From Elizabethkingia meningoseptica_A (GTDB taxonomy: Bacteria > Bacteroidota > Bacteroidia > Flavobacteriales > Weeksellaceae), in NCBI RefSeq assembly GCF_045762675.1, contig NZ_JBJDLK010000003.1, positions 1 through 64,000 on the forward strand: a DNA stretch of 64,000 bases. The letters are read 5' to 3'. The notes under the pieces are model-generated. The model was not told where the DNA came from. It searched no databases and saw only the letters and a list, made by a program, of their open reading frames with translations. The stretch's first letter is position 1; the number at the start of each line of letters is the position of its first letter. Positions 1 through 8,755 of this stretch are shown here, piece by piece. Position numbers and translations under genes: made by a program.

Positions 1-64
1 TTTCCATCAAATCCCCTCAATAAGCTCCTTCTCTTCCCTCAACAACTCTCATTGTTTCGGATGG

Positions 65-96
65 CAAAAGTAGAAACTTATACCTTATTCACCAAA
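65..96 (-). promoter_or_regulatory. Leftward flavobacterial promoter
   Basis: On the minus strand a TTTG (positions 96-93) is followed after 20 nt by TACTTTTG (72-65). This matches the Bacteroidota TTTG-N19/20-TANNTTTG pattern. It would drive a gene starting outside the left edge. The inference rests on motif and spacing alone. Confidence 0.5.
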
Positions 97-327
97 CTAT
101 TTACAACCTTTTTTAACATAATATACTTAACTACCTGATTTAACGTTACAAAAATTTAACATAACAACTCTTTTTGTTTCAGCTAATAACCCCCAACAAC
201 TCCAAAATAACCATTTTATTACCCAATCACACATTCATTCTGTTTTTTCAGCCTATAGGCTGATCAGTAGTTTGGGGGCGTTTTTTATTTTTACACAACA
301 TATATATAATACAAAACCTCAGCTTTC

Positions 328-367
328 ACTAAAATAAAAAGACCAACTCCTTAAGGAATCGGTCTTT
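328..367 (-). terminator. Terminator of metallophosphoesterase gene
   Basis: A near-perfect hairpin with outer arms AAAGACC (338-344) and GGTCTTT (361-367) and an inner CTCCTTAAGGA core lies just past the stop codon at 395. On the minus strand it is followed by a T-rich tail (TTTTTATTTT, 337-328). The arms also allow some rightward termination. Confidence 0.75.
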
Positions 368-394
368 ATTTATATATATTATATTAACGCTATA

Positions 395-1315
395 TTAATA
401 ATGGTGTACGATATATTCATTTTCGAATGAACCATCGTCATAAAATTTTAATATTGCATATCCCGGTGGCGTTTCCTGATAGTAAAATGGTTTCGCAGAT
501 CTCTTATCTCCTTCTCCCCACCAAAATCCGGACATGGCTCCGTTACAGAAATAATAAACATCATTATACCATGCTCTGTCTAATAAATGCTGATGACCGC
601 TTAAACATCCTTTTACTTTATCCTTATGTTTATAGAAAAGATCTTTTAAGGCAACATGATCTTTATGTTGACCACCTTCCCATGATCCGGTAACGGTAAG
701 AATTGGATAATGCGACATCAGAAGAGCATATTCTCCCTGAGGGATATTCTCCAGCTCCTGCTTTAACCAGTTCATCTGTTCCGGATCCAGAGATACTCCG
801 GAGTTATTCCCGTCCAGCATTATAAAATGCCACTTTCCTTTTTTAGCACTATAATAACGATTAGGCATGTGAAGTCTTTTTGCAGCATAAGGCACCCCAT
901 ACATCTCATCTGCTTTTCCGCCAGCCCACCAGATATCATGATTCCCTACACAGCTATACATATCATAGTCTGCAATTTCTTTAATACACGTATCCCAGGC
1001 TTTCCATTGATCATAGACTTCCTGACGTGTAGAATTATCTCTGTCTACCGCCATAATCGAATCTCCTGTATTCAGGAAAAAATCAACTTTCTTTGTTTTA
1101 ATTTCCTTAAGGCATTTTACAAACCGCTCCATAACCTTGGGATCAGCTGGCAAATGGACATCGGTAATGTGTGCTACTGTTAAAAGCAGTTTCTTTTTAC
1201 GGCTGTCACTTTTATCCTGTGGTACAGCTGCGGATAAAATGTTTGTAGCTACTCCGCCCAACATCAAGGCAGAAGCAGCCAACGGGACTTTTGTTAAAAA
1301 CTTTCTTCTTTTCAT
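395..1315 (-). CDS. Exported calcineurin-like metallophosphoesterase
   Basis: A 306-aa phosphoesterase of the calcineurin-like (Metallophos) superfamily, expected to hydrolyse phosphomono- or diesters with two metal ions. The N-terminus MKRRKFLTK followed by a hydrophobic stretch (about 12-30) looks like a Tat or Sec signal, so the enzyme is probably exported. The metal motifs are all present: D52-V-H54, G84-D85, G124-N-H-D127, H202 and G240-H-Q-H243. It lies 55 bp after susD and shares that gene's strand, so it probably ends the SusC-SusD transcript and is followed by a terminator. Next to phosphonatase-like genes, a role in releasing a phospho- or phosphono-compound from a larger ester is a reasonable inference, but the substrate is unknown. 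Confidence 0.8.
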   Translation of the reverse strand: MKRRKFLTKVPLAASALMLGGVATNILSAAVPQDKSDSRKKKLLLTVAHITDVHLPADPKVMERFVKCLKEIKTKKVDFFLNTGDSIMAVDRDNSTRQEVYDQWKAWDTCIKEIADYDMYSCVGNHDIWWAGGKADEMYGVPYAAKRLHMPNRYYSAKKGKWHFIMLDGNNSGVSLDPEQMNWLKQELENIPQGEYALLMSHYPILTVTGSWEGGQHKDHVALKDLFYKHKDKVKGCLSGHQHLLDRAWYNDVYYFCNGAMSGFWWGEGDKRSAKPFYYQETPPGYAILKFYDDGSFENEYIVHHY

Positions 1316-1370
1316 GGTTTTATAGTTCTCTTCTGTAAAGTTAATATTTGAATTTCAGACGGATGGCATA

Positions 1371-3161
1371 TTACCATCCCGGTGATTGTTTAAGTTTTGG
1401 ATTAAGAATAAGCTGATTTGCCGGTATCGGAAGGTAATAGTACTTATCCATAAAGCTTCTTGGCAGTTTTCTGTCCTTTTCAAACATAATATATCCGGAA
1501 TCGCCGTTAGAAAGATAAAATACTCCGTCTGAGATATAAAATTTCGTCAGTTTCGCTTTAATATCAGCAGGAACATTGCTTAAAGGTTCTTCTTTTCCCG
1601 GAGCTTCCAGAATAGCAATATCTGCTTTACCATCTCCTGTTACATCAATAGCTCCCAGCCCGGAAACATAGAATCCGCTTGAAGCCTGACCTAACAATAC
1701 TCCGGCTTTCCAACGGAATAAATCATCCAGACGCTTTTCTTCACATGCCAGCTCCACCCGGCGCTCACGTCTGATCTCCAGGATAACTCCTTTATTACCT
1801 CCGCCAATATTCGTATACTGTTTGGCCAAATAGTTATCCACAGTTGCGTTGGCTGCCATTAAAGAAAGATCAGGCATTTTCACTCTTCTTCTTAATAAAT
1901 TAACGGTGTTGTCCAGATCTCCCTGTGTCAGAGTTCCCAGTTCAGCTTTCGCTTCAGCGTTAATTAATAATACCTCAGCGTACCTATATATAGGAAGGTC
2001 TGTATAATTAAGTCCCCATCCACCTCTTAGAGAAGGATCTCTGGGATAGAATTTCACCTGCAAATAACCACCGAAAGCCGGTTGTACCAGATACGGGTCA
2101 CTGCCCGGAACTGTTGCAAATCCCGGAGGCATAATAGTTTCTGCCATACGGGGATCCCGGTTTTCAAATACTTCTGTAAATGTTTTCTTATCATAATTAG
2201 GAACGGATGTAAATGGAGTTCCGTCTTTCATTAGAAATTCATCTGCCAGACTTCTGCTTAAAGCCCACTGCCATCCAAGAACGGTATGACTATTATTACT
2301 TACGCCCTGATCTTTACTATTTTTCTGTAAAAAAATAATCTCCTTGTTAGCTGAAAGGTTATTACTGGAGAATAATGCGCGGAAATCTTCAGCTCCTTTA
2401 CCGGTATTATATATACTAAAACCGCCATTACTCATAATTTCCTGAGAAGCTGTCGCTGCACGGTTAAGAAATTTCGAAGCTGAATTCTGTAACGCCAGCT
2501 CTTCATGATACTTTCTGTATGTACCTTCATTCAGGGCAACCCTTGCAAGAAGTGTAAGTGCAGCCCATTTAGTAATCATTGTATTATTAGTCCTTGCAGG
2601 CAGAACATTTGCAGAAGCATATTCCAGGTCACTCATTATGGAATCGACAACAAGTGCTCTCGGATCTTTAGCTTTATAAAGCATTGCTTCGTCGTTATTA
2701 TCAAGAGTTTTAGAATACCACGGCACATCTCCGTACTTCTTAACCATATTGAAGTAGAAATTTGCTCTGAAGAATTTAGCGACTCCTTTATAATGTTTGA
2801 TTAATGACTGGTCTCCGGTAGCTTTCCCGGAATTCTCCAGCATATAATTAATGGAACGCAGCTGCTTCCAGTCCCATCCGCCAACATTAGCCGGAGTAAC
2901 AGAACCTCTTATAAGATTATCGGTATTATCTGCTCCGGTATATACTGAGATATTATCTGAAAAGACATCGGTATAAGGAGCACTAATATAACTGTAAAAC
3001 CCGTTGCTGTATGTTTCCAGATCCTGCGGATTATTAAAAAAGTTTTCTTTTGTAATATCTGTGGTCGGATCTTTCTGAAGAAAATCGCTTTCACAGGATA
3101 CTAAGGATATTCCTGCCAGTACCACTGAAACTCCTGTGAATATATATTTATTTAGTTTCAT
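1371..3161 (-). CDS. SusD/RagB-family outer-membrane lipoprotein
   Basis: A 596-aa SusD-like surface lipoprotein that would bind a ligand and cap the neighbouring SusC channel. The signal peptide ends in a lipobox, L-V-S-C23. The next residues (SDFLQKDPTTDITKENFF) are the typical SusD N-terminus, and the C-terminal half carries the RRERRVELACE-type motif seen in SusD proteins. The stop lies 55 bp before the phosphoesterase gene, and the start lies 28 bp after susC. The order susC-susD-hydrolase is that of a nutrient-uptake locus, but no carbohydrate-active enzyme is present here, which argues for a non-glycan ligand. Confidence 0.93.
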   Translation of the reverse strand: MKLNKYIFTGVSVVLAGISLVSCESDFLQKDPTTDITKENFFNNPQDLETYSNGFYSYISAPYTDVFSDNISVYTGADNTDNLIRGSVTPANVGGWDWKQLRSINYMLENSGKATGDQSLIKHYKGVAKFFRANFYFNMVKKYGDVPWYSKTLDNNDEAMLYKAKDPRALVVDSIMSDLEYASANVLPARTNNTMITKWAALTLLARVALNEGTYRKYHEELALQNSASKFLNRAATASQEIMSNGGFSIYNTGKGAEDFRALFSSNNLSANKEIIFLQKNSKDQGVSNNSHTVLGWQWALSRSLADEFLMKDGTPFTSVPNYDKKTFTEVFENRDPRMAETIMPPGFATVPGSDPYLVQPAFGGYLQVKFYPRDPSLRGGWGLNYTDLPIYRYAEVLLINAEAKAELGTLTQGDLDNTVNLLRRRVKMPDLSLMAANATVDNYLAKQYTNIGGGNKGVILEIRRERRVELACEEKRLDDLFRWKAGVLLGQASSGFYVSGLGAIDVTGDGKADIAILEAPGKEEPLSNVPADIKAKLTKFYISDGVFYLSNGDSGYIMFEKDRKLPRSFMDKYYYLPIPANQLILNPKLKQSPGW

Positions 3162-3189
3162 TTTTTAGTTACTTAAAAATTATAGAATA

Positions 3190-6186
3190 TTAAAAGTTCA
3201 GGTTCATACCGAAAGAATAGGTACGCTGGAAAGGATACGCAGCAGTTTGTCCTAAAGTTTCAGGATCCAGTCTTACTTTCAGGTGTGATATTTCAAATAT
3301 GTTTTCGGCACTGAAATAAAAGCGGATTTTATTGAAATGTATCTTGGATGTTTCTTTTAATGGCAGGGAATAACCTATTGTTACGTTTTTCACACGCACA
3401 TAAGACGCATCTTGCATATATCTTTTGTTCGGGATCCCCAGCTGCTGCATATTATCTTCGGCTGTATAGGCGCGGATTGCAGGGAAATATCCATTTGGAT
3501 TTTCCGGCGTCCAGTGATCCAGGTTCTGTTGTGTGATATTGGTCCATGGCTGTGCATATACTCCCCAGAAATAAATTGTTCCTGCTCCCGGATACCAGTC
3601 TCTTTTTCCAACTCCCTGTAAGAATATACGAAGGTCTATTCCCTTCCATTCTCCGGATAAGTCTAAACTAAATGGAAAACGGGCTGCTGTATTTCCTACA
3701 ACATACAGATCTCCCGGATTATTAACCGTTTTATCTCCCATATCTACTTTTCCATCTCCGTTGCGGTCTCTGAACTTCGGATCTCCCGGATAAAATCTGT
3801 AAGACTGATCATCGGTTCCCATAGCTGTCTGATTAGGGTGGTTCTTAATATCTGCTTCATCTTTAAAGAAGCCTTCTATTTCTGCTCCCCAGATCTCTCC
3901 TATCTCCTGTCCTTCATAATAACCTGAAAGTAATTTCGACGGATTATCAAATTTTGTAATAAATGATCGGCTGTCCGCCAATGTAAAGGCAACATTGTAA
4001 CGGAACGGTGATCCACCTAAATTAAACTGGTCATTCCACCCCAATCTGAATTCCCAACCTTTGGTTTTAAGGTCCCCTGCATTTACTCTTGGCTCTGCAG
4101 CTCCGAAAACATTTGGCAATATTTTTCCCGGAATCAGCATATCTTTAGTATAACGGGTGTATTTATCAAAGTTCACCTGCAACCTGTTATTAAAGAATGA
4201 AAGGTCAGCTCCGAAGTTAACGGTTGAAACTTTCTCCCATGTAAAACTATTGGACACGGCTCCGGGGCGATAAATAGCAATAGGACGCGTATCTCCCAGT
4301 ATCTGTCCTACGGTACCACTGCTCATGGTTGGAATATAAGGGTATGCATCCAGACTTCTGTCCACATTCTGAAGATCCTGATTCCCCAGTGAGCCATAAG
4401 ATCCTCTGAATTTAAGCTGGTTAAACCCTATTGCATTTTTTATACCGGAAAAGAAGTTCTCATCGGATACAACCCAGCCGGCTGATGCAGACGGAAAGAA
4501 GCCCCACCTGTGTCCTTTAGGAAATCTTGAAGAACCATCGTAACGGCCATTTAGTTCCAGAAGGTATTTATTTCTGAAATTATAGGCTGCACGGTAATAT
4601 AATCCCTGCAATGCCCATTCTGTTATTTTTTCAGTCTCCGTCATCGTACCTGTACTAAGCCCTATAGAAGGCAGCGATGTTGATATAATATTATTTCTGG
4701 CTGCCGAAAAATAACTGTATTTGTTATATTCCTGGTTAAAACCTCCTAACAATTGCAAAAAATGATCTCCGAAATTTTTATGAAAATCGGTATATACGTT
4801 ATATACATAGTATCTACCGGACATATTTTCGTTTTTCGCCCATGATGTTGTAGATCCGGCATAGCCAATCGGCTGATTCGGTCCGGTTTTATAAGCAATA
4901 GGGATATCATAAGAGCGGGTAAGCGAAGATGTTGTTCTGTAAGTTGCTTCTGCTTTTAAATCCCAGACCTTTTTAATCAGAGAAGCATTTGCAACAAAGG
5001 ATATCTGATTTTGTCTGAATTCATTTTTGGAACGTCCACCATTCTGTAGCCTTCCTAAAATACTTGCGCCGTCCTGAGTCCATGACCCGTCGGGGTTTTT
5101 AAGTACACTTAAAGAAGGCGTTCTGTTCACATTCCAGAAAAAATCTCCGTCTATAAATACCGGAGAATCATAGTCCGAAAACGTAAAAGAGGTATTGGTC
5201 GCGAAATCCAGCCAAGGGTTAACATTAAGATCAACCTTACCCCTCATGTTATAACGGTTGTAAATATCGTTACCAAATCTCAACATTCCGTCCTGACGGT
5301 AGTATTCTCCTGAGAGTAAATACCCAACTTTATCCGTCTTTCTGGACAGACTTATATTATTAGTGTATGTTGGTGCTATATTTTTATAAGCTTCCTTCAG
5401 CCAGTTGGTAGAACCATAATAAGCCCATAATGAAGGATTTGAAGGATTAAGGATTACACGGGGCAAATTAGGGTTACTCGCAATCTGTCTTGCGTATTCT
5501 CTTTCATTCTCGGGATACAGGTTATATAAAGGAGTTGCAGCATCATGCTTATACTGCATCACCGTTAAAGGATCTGTTACCAGTTCCGGAAGTTTTCCGA
5601 CTGTTCTGTATGCTGTATTTGTGTTTACAGATACTGCCAACTGGCCACTCTTTGCAGATTTTGTTGTAATGAGCACTACTCCAAATGCGGCACGAGCACC
5701 ATATATTGCTGCAGATGCAGCATCTTTCAATACAGAGACCGTTTCTATGTCCGCAGGGTTTAATCTGGCCAGATCTTCTCCGCTGTAAGGTACATTGTCC
5801 ACCAATATCAATGGATTTCCACCATTCACACTGGTAAAACCTCTTACATTAAAGTTTGCAGCTGAAGTTGCTCTTCCGTTATCAATAGTAATATTAAGGT
5901 TCGGAATAAGCCCCTGAAGTCCCGCTCCAATGTTGGTAATAGGTCTGTTCTCCAGTTTTTTGGCAGAGACCATATCCACAGCGCCTGTAAGGTTTGCTTT
6001 CTTTTGTTTTCCAAAGCCTACTACAACAACCTCATCAATATCCTTTGATTTGGCGAGTGTATCCGACTTTTTAGCGTTGTCTTTTTTCAGTGGTACTTGC
6101 TGTGCCATAACCGTATAGGATGTACACATAAAAAAAGCAATAGCCACTTTCAAAGAACCAGAGTTCATTAGTAAGTTTCTTCTCAT
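3190..6186 (-). CDS. SusC/RagA-family TonB-dependent receptor
   Basis: A 998-aa outer-membrane TonB-dependent transporter that would import the ligand captured by SusD. After a signal peptide (about 1-28, ending near V-M-A-Q-Q) comes a short linker, then the TonB-box-like D-E-V-V-V-V-G-F-G at about residue 50. The plug follows (NLTGAVDMVSAKKLENRP, then the SusC signature with LILVDNVPY) and then a long beta-barrel ending in a C-terminal aromatic residue. The N-terminal carboxypeptidase-regulatory-like domain found in many SusC proteins is missing, because the plug starts almost directly after the signal peptide. The gene is divergent from the XRE-cupin regulator gene, and a 19-bp palindrome between the two is a candidate operator. 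Confidence 0.93.
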   Translation of the reverse strand: MRRNLLMNSGSLKVAIAFFMCTSYTVMAQQVPLKKDNAKKSDTLAKSKDIDEVVVVGFGKQKKANLTGAVDMVSAKKLENRPITNIGAGLQGLIPNLNITIDNGRATSAANFNVRGFTSVNGGNPLILVDNVPYSGEDLARLNPADIETVSVLKDAASAAIYGARAAFGVVLITTKSAKSGQLAVSVNTNTAYRTVGKLPELVTDPLTVMQYKHDAATPLYNLYPENEREYARQIASNPNLPRVILNPSNPSLWAYYGSTNWLKEAYKNIAPTYTNNISLSRKTDKVGYLLSGEYYRQDGMLRFGNDIYNRYNMRGKVDLNVNPWLDFATNTSFTFSDYDSPVFIDGDFFWNVNRTPSLSVLKNPDGSWTQDGASILGRLQNGGRSKNEFRQNQISFVANASLIKKVWDLKAEATYRTTSSLTRSYDIPIAYKTGPNQPIGYAGSTTSWAKNENMSGRYYVYNVYTDFHKNFGDHFLQLLGGFNQEYNKYSYFSAARNNIISTSLPSIGLSTGTMTETEKITEWALQGLYYRAAYNFRNKYLLELNGRYDGSSRFPKGHRWGFFPSASAGWVVSDENFFSGIKNAIGFNQLKFRGSYGSLGNQDLQNVDRSLDAYPYIPTMSSGTVGQILGDTRPIAIYRPGAVSNSFTWEKVSTVNFGADLSFFNNRLQVNFDKYTRYTKDMLIPGKILPNVFGAAEPRVNAGDLKTKGWEFRLGWNDQFNLGGSPFRYNVAFTLADSRSFITKFDNPSKLLSGYYEGQEIGEIWGAEIEGFFKDEADIKNHPNQTAMGTDDQSYRFYPGDPKFRDRNGDGKVDMGDKTVNNPGDLYVVGNTAARFPFSLDLSGEWKGIDLRIFLQGVGKRDWYPGAGTIYFWGVYAQPWTNITQQNLDHWTPENPNGYFPAIRAYTAEDNMQQLGIPNKRYMQDASYVRVKNVTIGYSLPLKETSKIHFNKIRFYFSAENIFEISHLKVRLDPETLGQTAAYPFQRTYSFGMNLNF

Positions 6187-6306
6187 GGTTTACGTTTATT
6201 ATTAGATTAATTGTTTTTTTTAACTTTTTATGGATAATTTATTGGGTTTTACATTTCTTTTTGTTAACATTGGAACCGGGAAAATCAGCAAAATTCATAT
6301 ATTTAA

Positions 6307-6325
6307 GCTTCAATACTGTTGAAGC
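6307..6325. promoter_or_regulatory. Palindromic candidate operator for XRE-cupin regulator
   Basis: A perfect inverted repeat GCTTCAA-N5-TTGAAGC lies 18 bp before the ATG of the XRE-cupin gene, in the gap it shares with divergent susC. The 19-bp symmetric form suits a dimeric helix-turn-helix repressor. Autoregulation and control of susC are inferred from position only. Confidence 0.5.
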
Positions 6326-6343
6326 AAAACATTGGTAGTACAC

Positions 6344-6919
6344 ATGGAAGATTACATTATTACGGTCGGGAAGAGAATTAAAGAAATACGAAAGGATAAG
6401 AAACTTACAATTAATGACATTGCACAAAGAGCCTCTGTAAGCAACGGACTTATTTCCCGCATCGAGAATGGACGTACCATTCCTTCGCTACCTGTATTAT
6501 TTTCCCTTATATCGGCTTTGGAAACAGATATCGCTATTTTTTTCAAAGATCTTCCTGTACAGACTAAAAGCCCTTTTCTTGTTTTCCGCAGAGAAGAAAT
6601 GACCACCATTGAAAAAGAGGAAAATGCTGAAGGTTTTATATATCAGCATATTTTCAGTAAACAATTTCCCTTTGTCGGTTTTGAGTGTGTACTGCTGGAA
6701 GTACAGCCCGGTTCCAAAAGAGAAAAAGTAATAACTGATGCCTTCGAATTCAAATTTATAATCTCGGGAGAATGTACCTATGTTATTGGTGAGGAAGAAG
6801 TGTTGCTAAAGTCCGGTGATTCTATTTTCTTTGATGGAAGAATTCCACATGTTCCGGTAAACAAAAGCAACATTTTTTCTACCATGCTTGTTGTATATTT
6901 TTATATCAGTCCGGAATAA
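6344..6919 (+). CDS. XRE-family regulator with C-terminal cupin domain
   Basis: A 191-aa DNA-binding regulator. Residues about 7-62 form an XRE/Cro helix-turn-helix (ending in SRIENGRTIPSLPVL), and residues about 105-185 form a cupin, with the GDSIFFDGRIPH segment that in this family usually senses a small ligand. I start it at the ATG at 6344. A TTG at 6332 would add only four residues and has nothing to recommend it. It is divergent from susC and converges on the HAD gene, overlapping it by 14 bp at the 3' ends. It is thus flanked by the two halves of the predicted phosphonate locus and is the obvious candidate to control both. Regulators of this XRE-cupin form often act on catabolic operons. 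Confidence 0.88.
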   Translation: MEDYIITVGKRIKEIRKDKKLTINDIAQRASVSNGLISRIENGRTIPSLPVLFSLISALETDIAIFFKDLPVQTKSPFLVFRREEMTTIEKEENAEGFIYQHIFSKQFPFVGFECVLLEVQPGSKREKVITDAFEFKFIISGECTYVIGEEEVLLKSGDSIFFDGRIPHVPVNKSNIFSTMLVVYFYISPE

Positions 6920-7598
6920 TCTGATCAACTTCTGCTAACGACTCCAGAATATAATCAGGATTTGCATGTTGTAACTGCTCACGTGTCTGCGCACCACTAA
7001 GCACACCAACGGTAATTCCACAGCCTGCATTTTTTCCTTCCTCTATATCAATATCCGAATCTCCGGCCTTTAATACTGCTTCAGGATTGCTTATGGATAA
7101 AAGTTCCATTGCTTTTCGGATCATGTCTGGTGAAGGACGTCCGTTTACAACGTCATCCGCAGTAACTACTGCGTCAATCTCATGACCAACTTTCCAATCA
7201 ACCTGTTGCAATAGTGTTCCTGCTGTTACCGCATCATAACCTGTATTGAGCGCGATTTTCACACCTCTTTTTTTCAGTCTTTCAAATAATTCCGGTACAC
7301 CGTTTACTGGTTTTACTTTTATTTCACTGTAGGCTTTGCTAAGAGCCTGTTTAAAATTTTCAAATATTTTTTCTGACTGTGATATCACATCCTGTTCTTC
7401 TGTACAATAATGCAAAACGTCTTTTATCGCCTGAAGCTTTTCTTTACCGGCTCCAAACTGCAATACTTCTTCAAGAGTTACGTGATATCCTTCTTCATTT
7501 ATTACTTTCTGCACTGTTTTATACACCAGGTTATCTTCATCTATTGTGGTTCCTGCCATATCAAACACAACCAGTTCTATTTTCTTCATATTTGTCAT
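6906..7598 (-). CDS. Phosphonatase-like HAD hydrolase
   Basis: A 230-aa haloacid-dehalogenase enzyme of the PhnX-like clade. PhnX splits the C-P bond of phosphonoacetaldehyde. Family marks: motif I is D13-M-A-G-T17 (the phosphonatase DxAGT form, not the usual DxDxT); the lysine normally found before the C-terminal motif is replaced by arginine (GRPSPD); and K52 in the cap (F-G-A-G-K) falls where PhnX has its Schiff-base lysine. The motif GDSDIDIEEG completes the metal site. The start overlaps the stop of the upstream FAD-oxidase gene (TAATG), suggesting coupled translation. This pair is a recognised gene neighbourhood predicted to degrade an aminophosphonate. The exact substrate is not shown by sequence. 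Confidence 0.82.
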   Translation of the reverse strand: MTNMKKIELVVFDMAGTTIDEDNLVYKTVQKVINEEGYHVTLEEVLQFGAGKEKLQAIKDVLHYCTEEQDVISQSEKIFENFKQALSKAYSEIKVKPVNGVPELFERLKKRGVKIALNTGYDAVTAGTLLQQVDWKVGHEIDAVVTADDVVNGRPSPDMIRKAMELLSISNPEAVLKAGDSDIDIEEGKNAGCGITVGVLSGAQTREQLQHANPDYILESLAEVDQIIPD

Positions 7599-8755
7599 TA
7601 CATTAAAATTCTGTCTATATTTTCTTTGGAATATCCTGCGCTGCCTGTCATTCCTTTACCTCCGATTCCCGTTACGATATGAATCTGCCCGTCTATTGTA
7701 TGCTCAAAAACATCGTGATTCTTACATTGTGAATAAATCCCAAACCATTGTCTTTGGATTTCGTATGTAGGAAGGTCTACAATTTTTCGTGCTTCAGCCA
7801 GCATGAATGCATTAATATCCTCGCGGATATCATAACCTAAATCATCAATATCTTTTACGTCGGCATATTCATGAGAATCCCCTATGATAACCGATCCGTC
7901 GGCTGCCTGCTTGAAAAGAATATGAACACCCCATTTTTTCTCCGGCGTATCAGCATTTTCTTTTGCTTTTATTTCTTTAAAGGAAGGGCATTCATAAAAG
8001 CTTTCGTATCGGCGTATGCTCAACCCGGTAAGTATAGAACTCGGCAAAACATATTCGGAAGGTTGTGGAACTGTTTGTAACATTTGCAGCTTTGTTACTT
8101 CCAGATCACTTTGTTCAAATAATTCCGGATACAGTGTTTTGAATTCACTGCCATTACAGATGATTACATGCTGAGCTTTGAACATATTGCCCTGGGAAGT
8201 CTGTACTTCTACTTTTCCGTTTTGTACAGCGCAATGATTTACCTGATGATAGGTGAGTAATTTTAAATTTTTCTCCTGAACGAGATAAGCCTGAAGGCGG
8301 TGAATCATGGTACGGGGTTCTACCGTAATTTCTTCAGGGAAAAACAAACCCGCCTGTACATAATCCGAACGAAGACCGGAATATTTGGCCAGACATTCTT
8401 CTTTGGTTAAAAGAACAGACTGATAGCCATTATTTTTATTGATTTGGTACAGCTCTTCTATCAAAGTCATTTCTTCTTCATTGGATGCAAAATAAACAGA
8501 GCCATTCTGGCGTGCCGTAATATCAAATCGCTCCTGAAGCTGTTTATAAATTTTCAAACTCTCTCTTCCGTAATTCTGCCATTTAGTATCCATCCCGGAG
8601 GGAACAACCTGCCCAAAATTCCGTGTCGTAGCACTTTGAGGTGCTTTATCTTTTTCCAGAATTGCCACTTTCAGCCCTTTTTCCAGAGCATGATACGCAT
8701 GGAATGTTCCTAATACTCCGCCGCCTATTACTATAAGGTCAAATTCGTTTTCCAT
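7598..8755 (-). CDS. FAD-dependent amine oxidase of phosphonate-linked clade
   Basis: A 385-aa DAO/glycine-oxidase-type flavoenzyme. The N-terminus carries the dinucleotide-binding motif G-G-G-V-L-G, and TRNFGQV follows at about residue 45. The C-terminus has the second FAD contact in TGIGGKGMTGS. I recognise it as the family that NCBI models describe as neighbouring phosphonatase-like HAD enzymes, where it is proposed to deaminate an aminophosphonate oxidatively and make the aldehyde its neighbour splits. The gene overlaps the upstream transporter gene by 25 nt and the downstream HAD gene at TAATG, so the three are translationally coupled. It acts in the cytoplasm. Activity on 2-aminoethylphosphonate itself or on an N-methyl or hydroxy derivative cannot be told apart here. 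Confidence 0.82.
   Translation of the reverse strand: MENEFDLIVIGGGVLGTFHAYHALEKGLKVAILEKDKAPQSATTRNFGQVVPSGMDTKWQNYGRESLKIYKQLQERFDITARQNGSVYFASNEEEMTLIEELYQINKNNGYQSVLLTKEECLAKYSGLRSDYVQAGLFFPEEITVEPRTMIHRLQAYLVQEKNLKLLTYHQVNHCAVQNGKVEVQTSQGNMFKAQHVIICNGSEFKTLYPELFEQSDLEVTKLQMLQTVPQPSEYVLPSSILTGLSIRRYESFYECPSFKEIKAKENADTPEKKWGVHILFKQAADGSVIIGDSHEYADVKDIDDLGYDIREDINAFMLAEARKIVDLPTYEIQRQWFGIYSQCKNHDVFEHTIDGQIHIVTGIGGKGMTGSAGYSKENIDRILM

Larger units (their letters stand above)
1..394. other. Intergenic region at left edge
   Basis: No gene is supported here. The region holds a leftward flavobacterial promoter at 65-96 for a gene beyond the left edge, and the terminator of the metallophosphoesterase gene at 328-367. 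A perfect 14-bp palindrome, CAGCCTATAGGCTG, lies at 249-262. It is preceded by a T-run and has no T-tail on its 3' side in either direction, so it is not an obvious terminator. It could be a protein-binding site. Confidence 0.6.

Noticed and set aside
249..262. 14-bp palindrome as terminator
   Set aside because: T-run lies on the 5' side on the plus strand and there is an A-run on the minus strand, so it cannot act as a rho-independent terminator in either direction.
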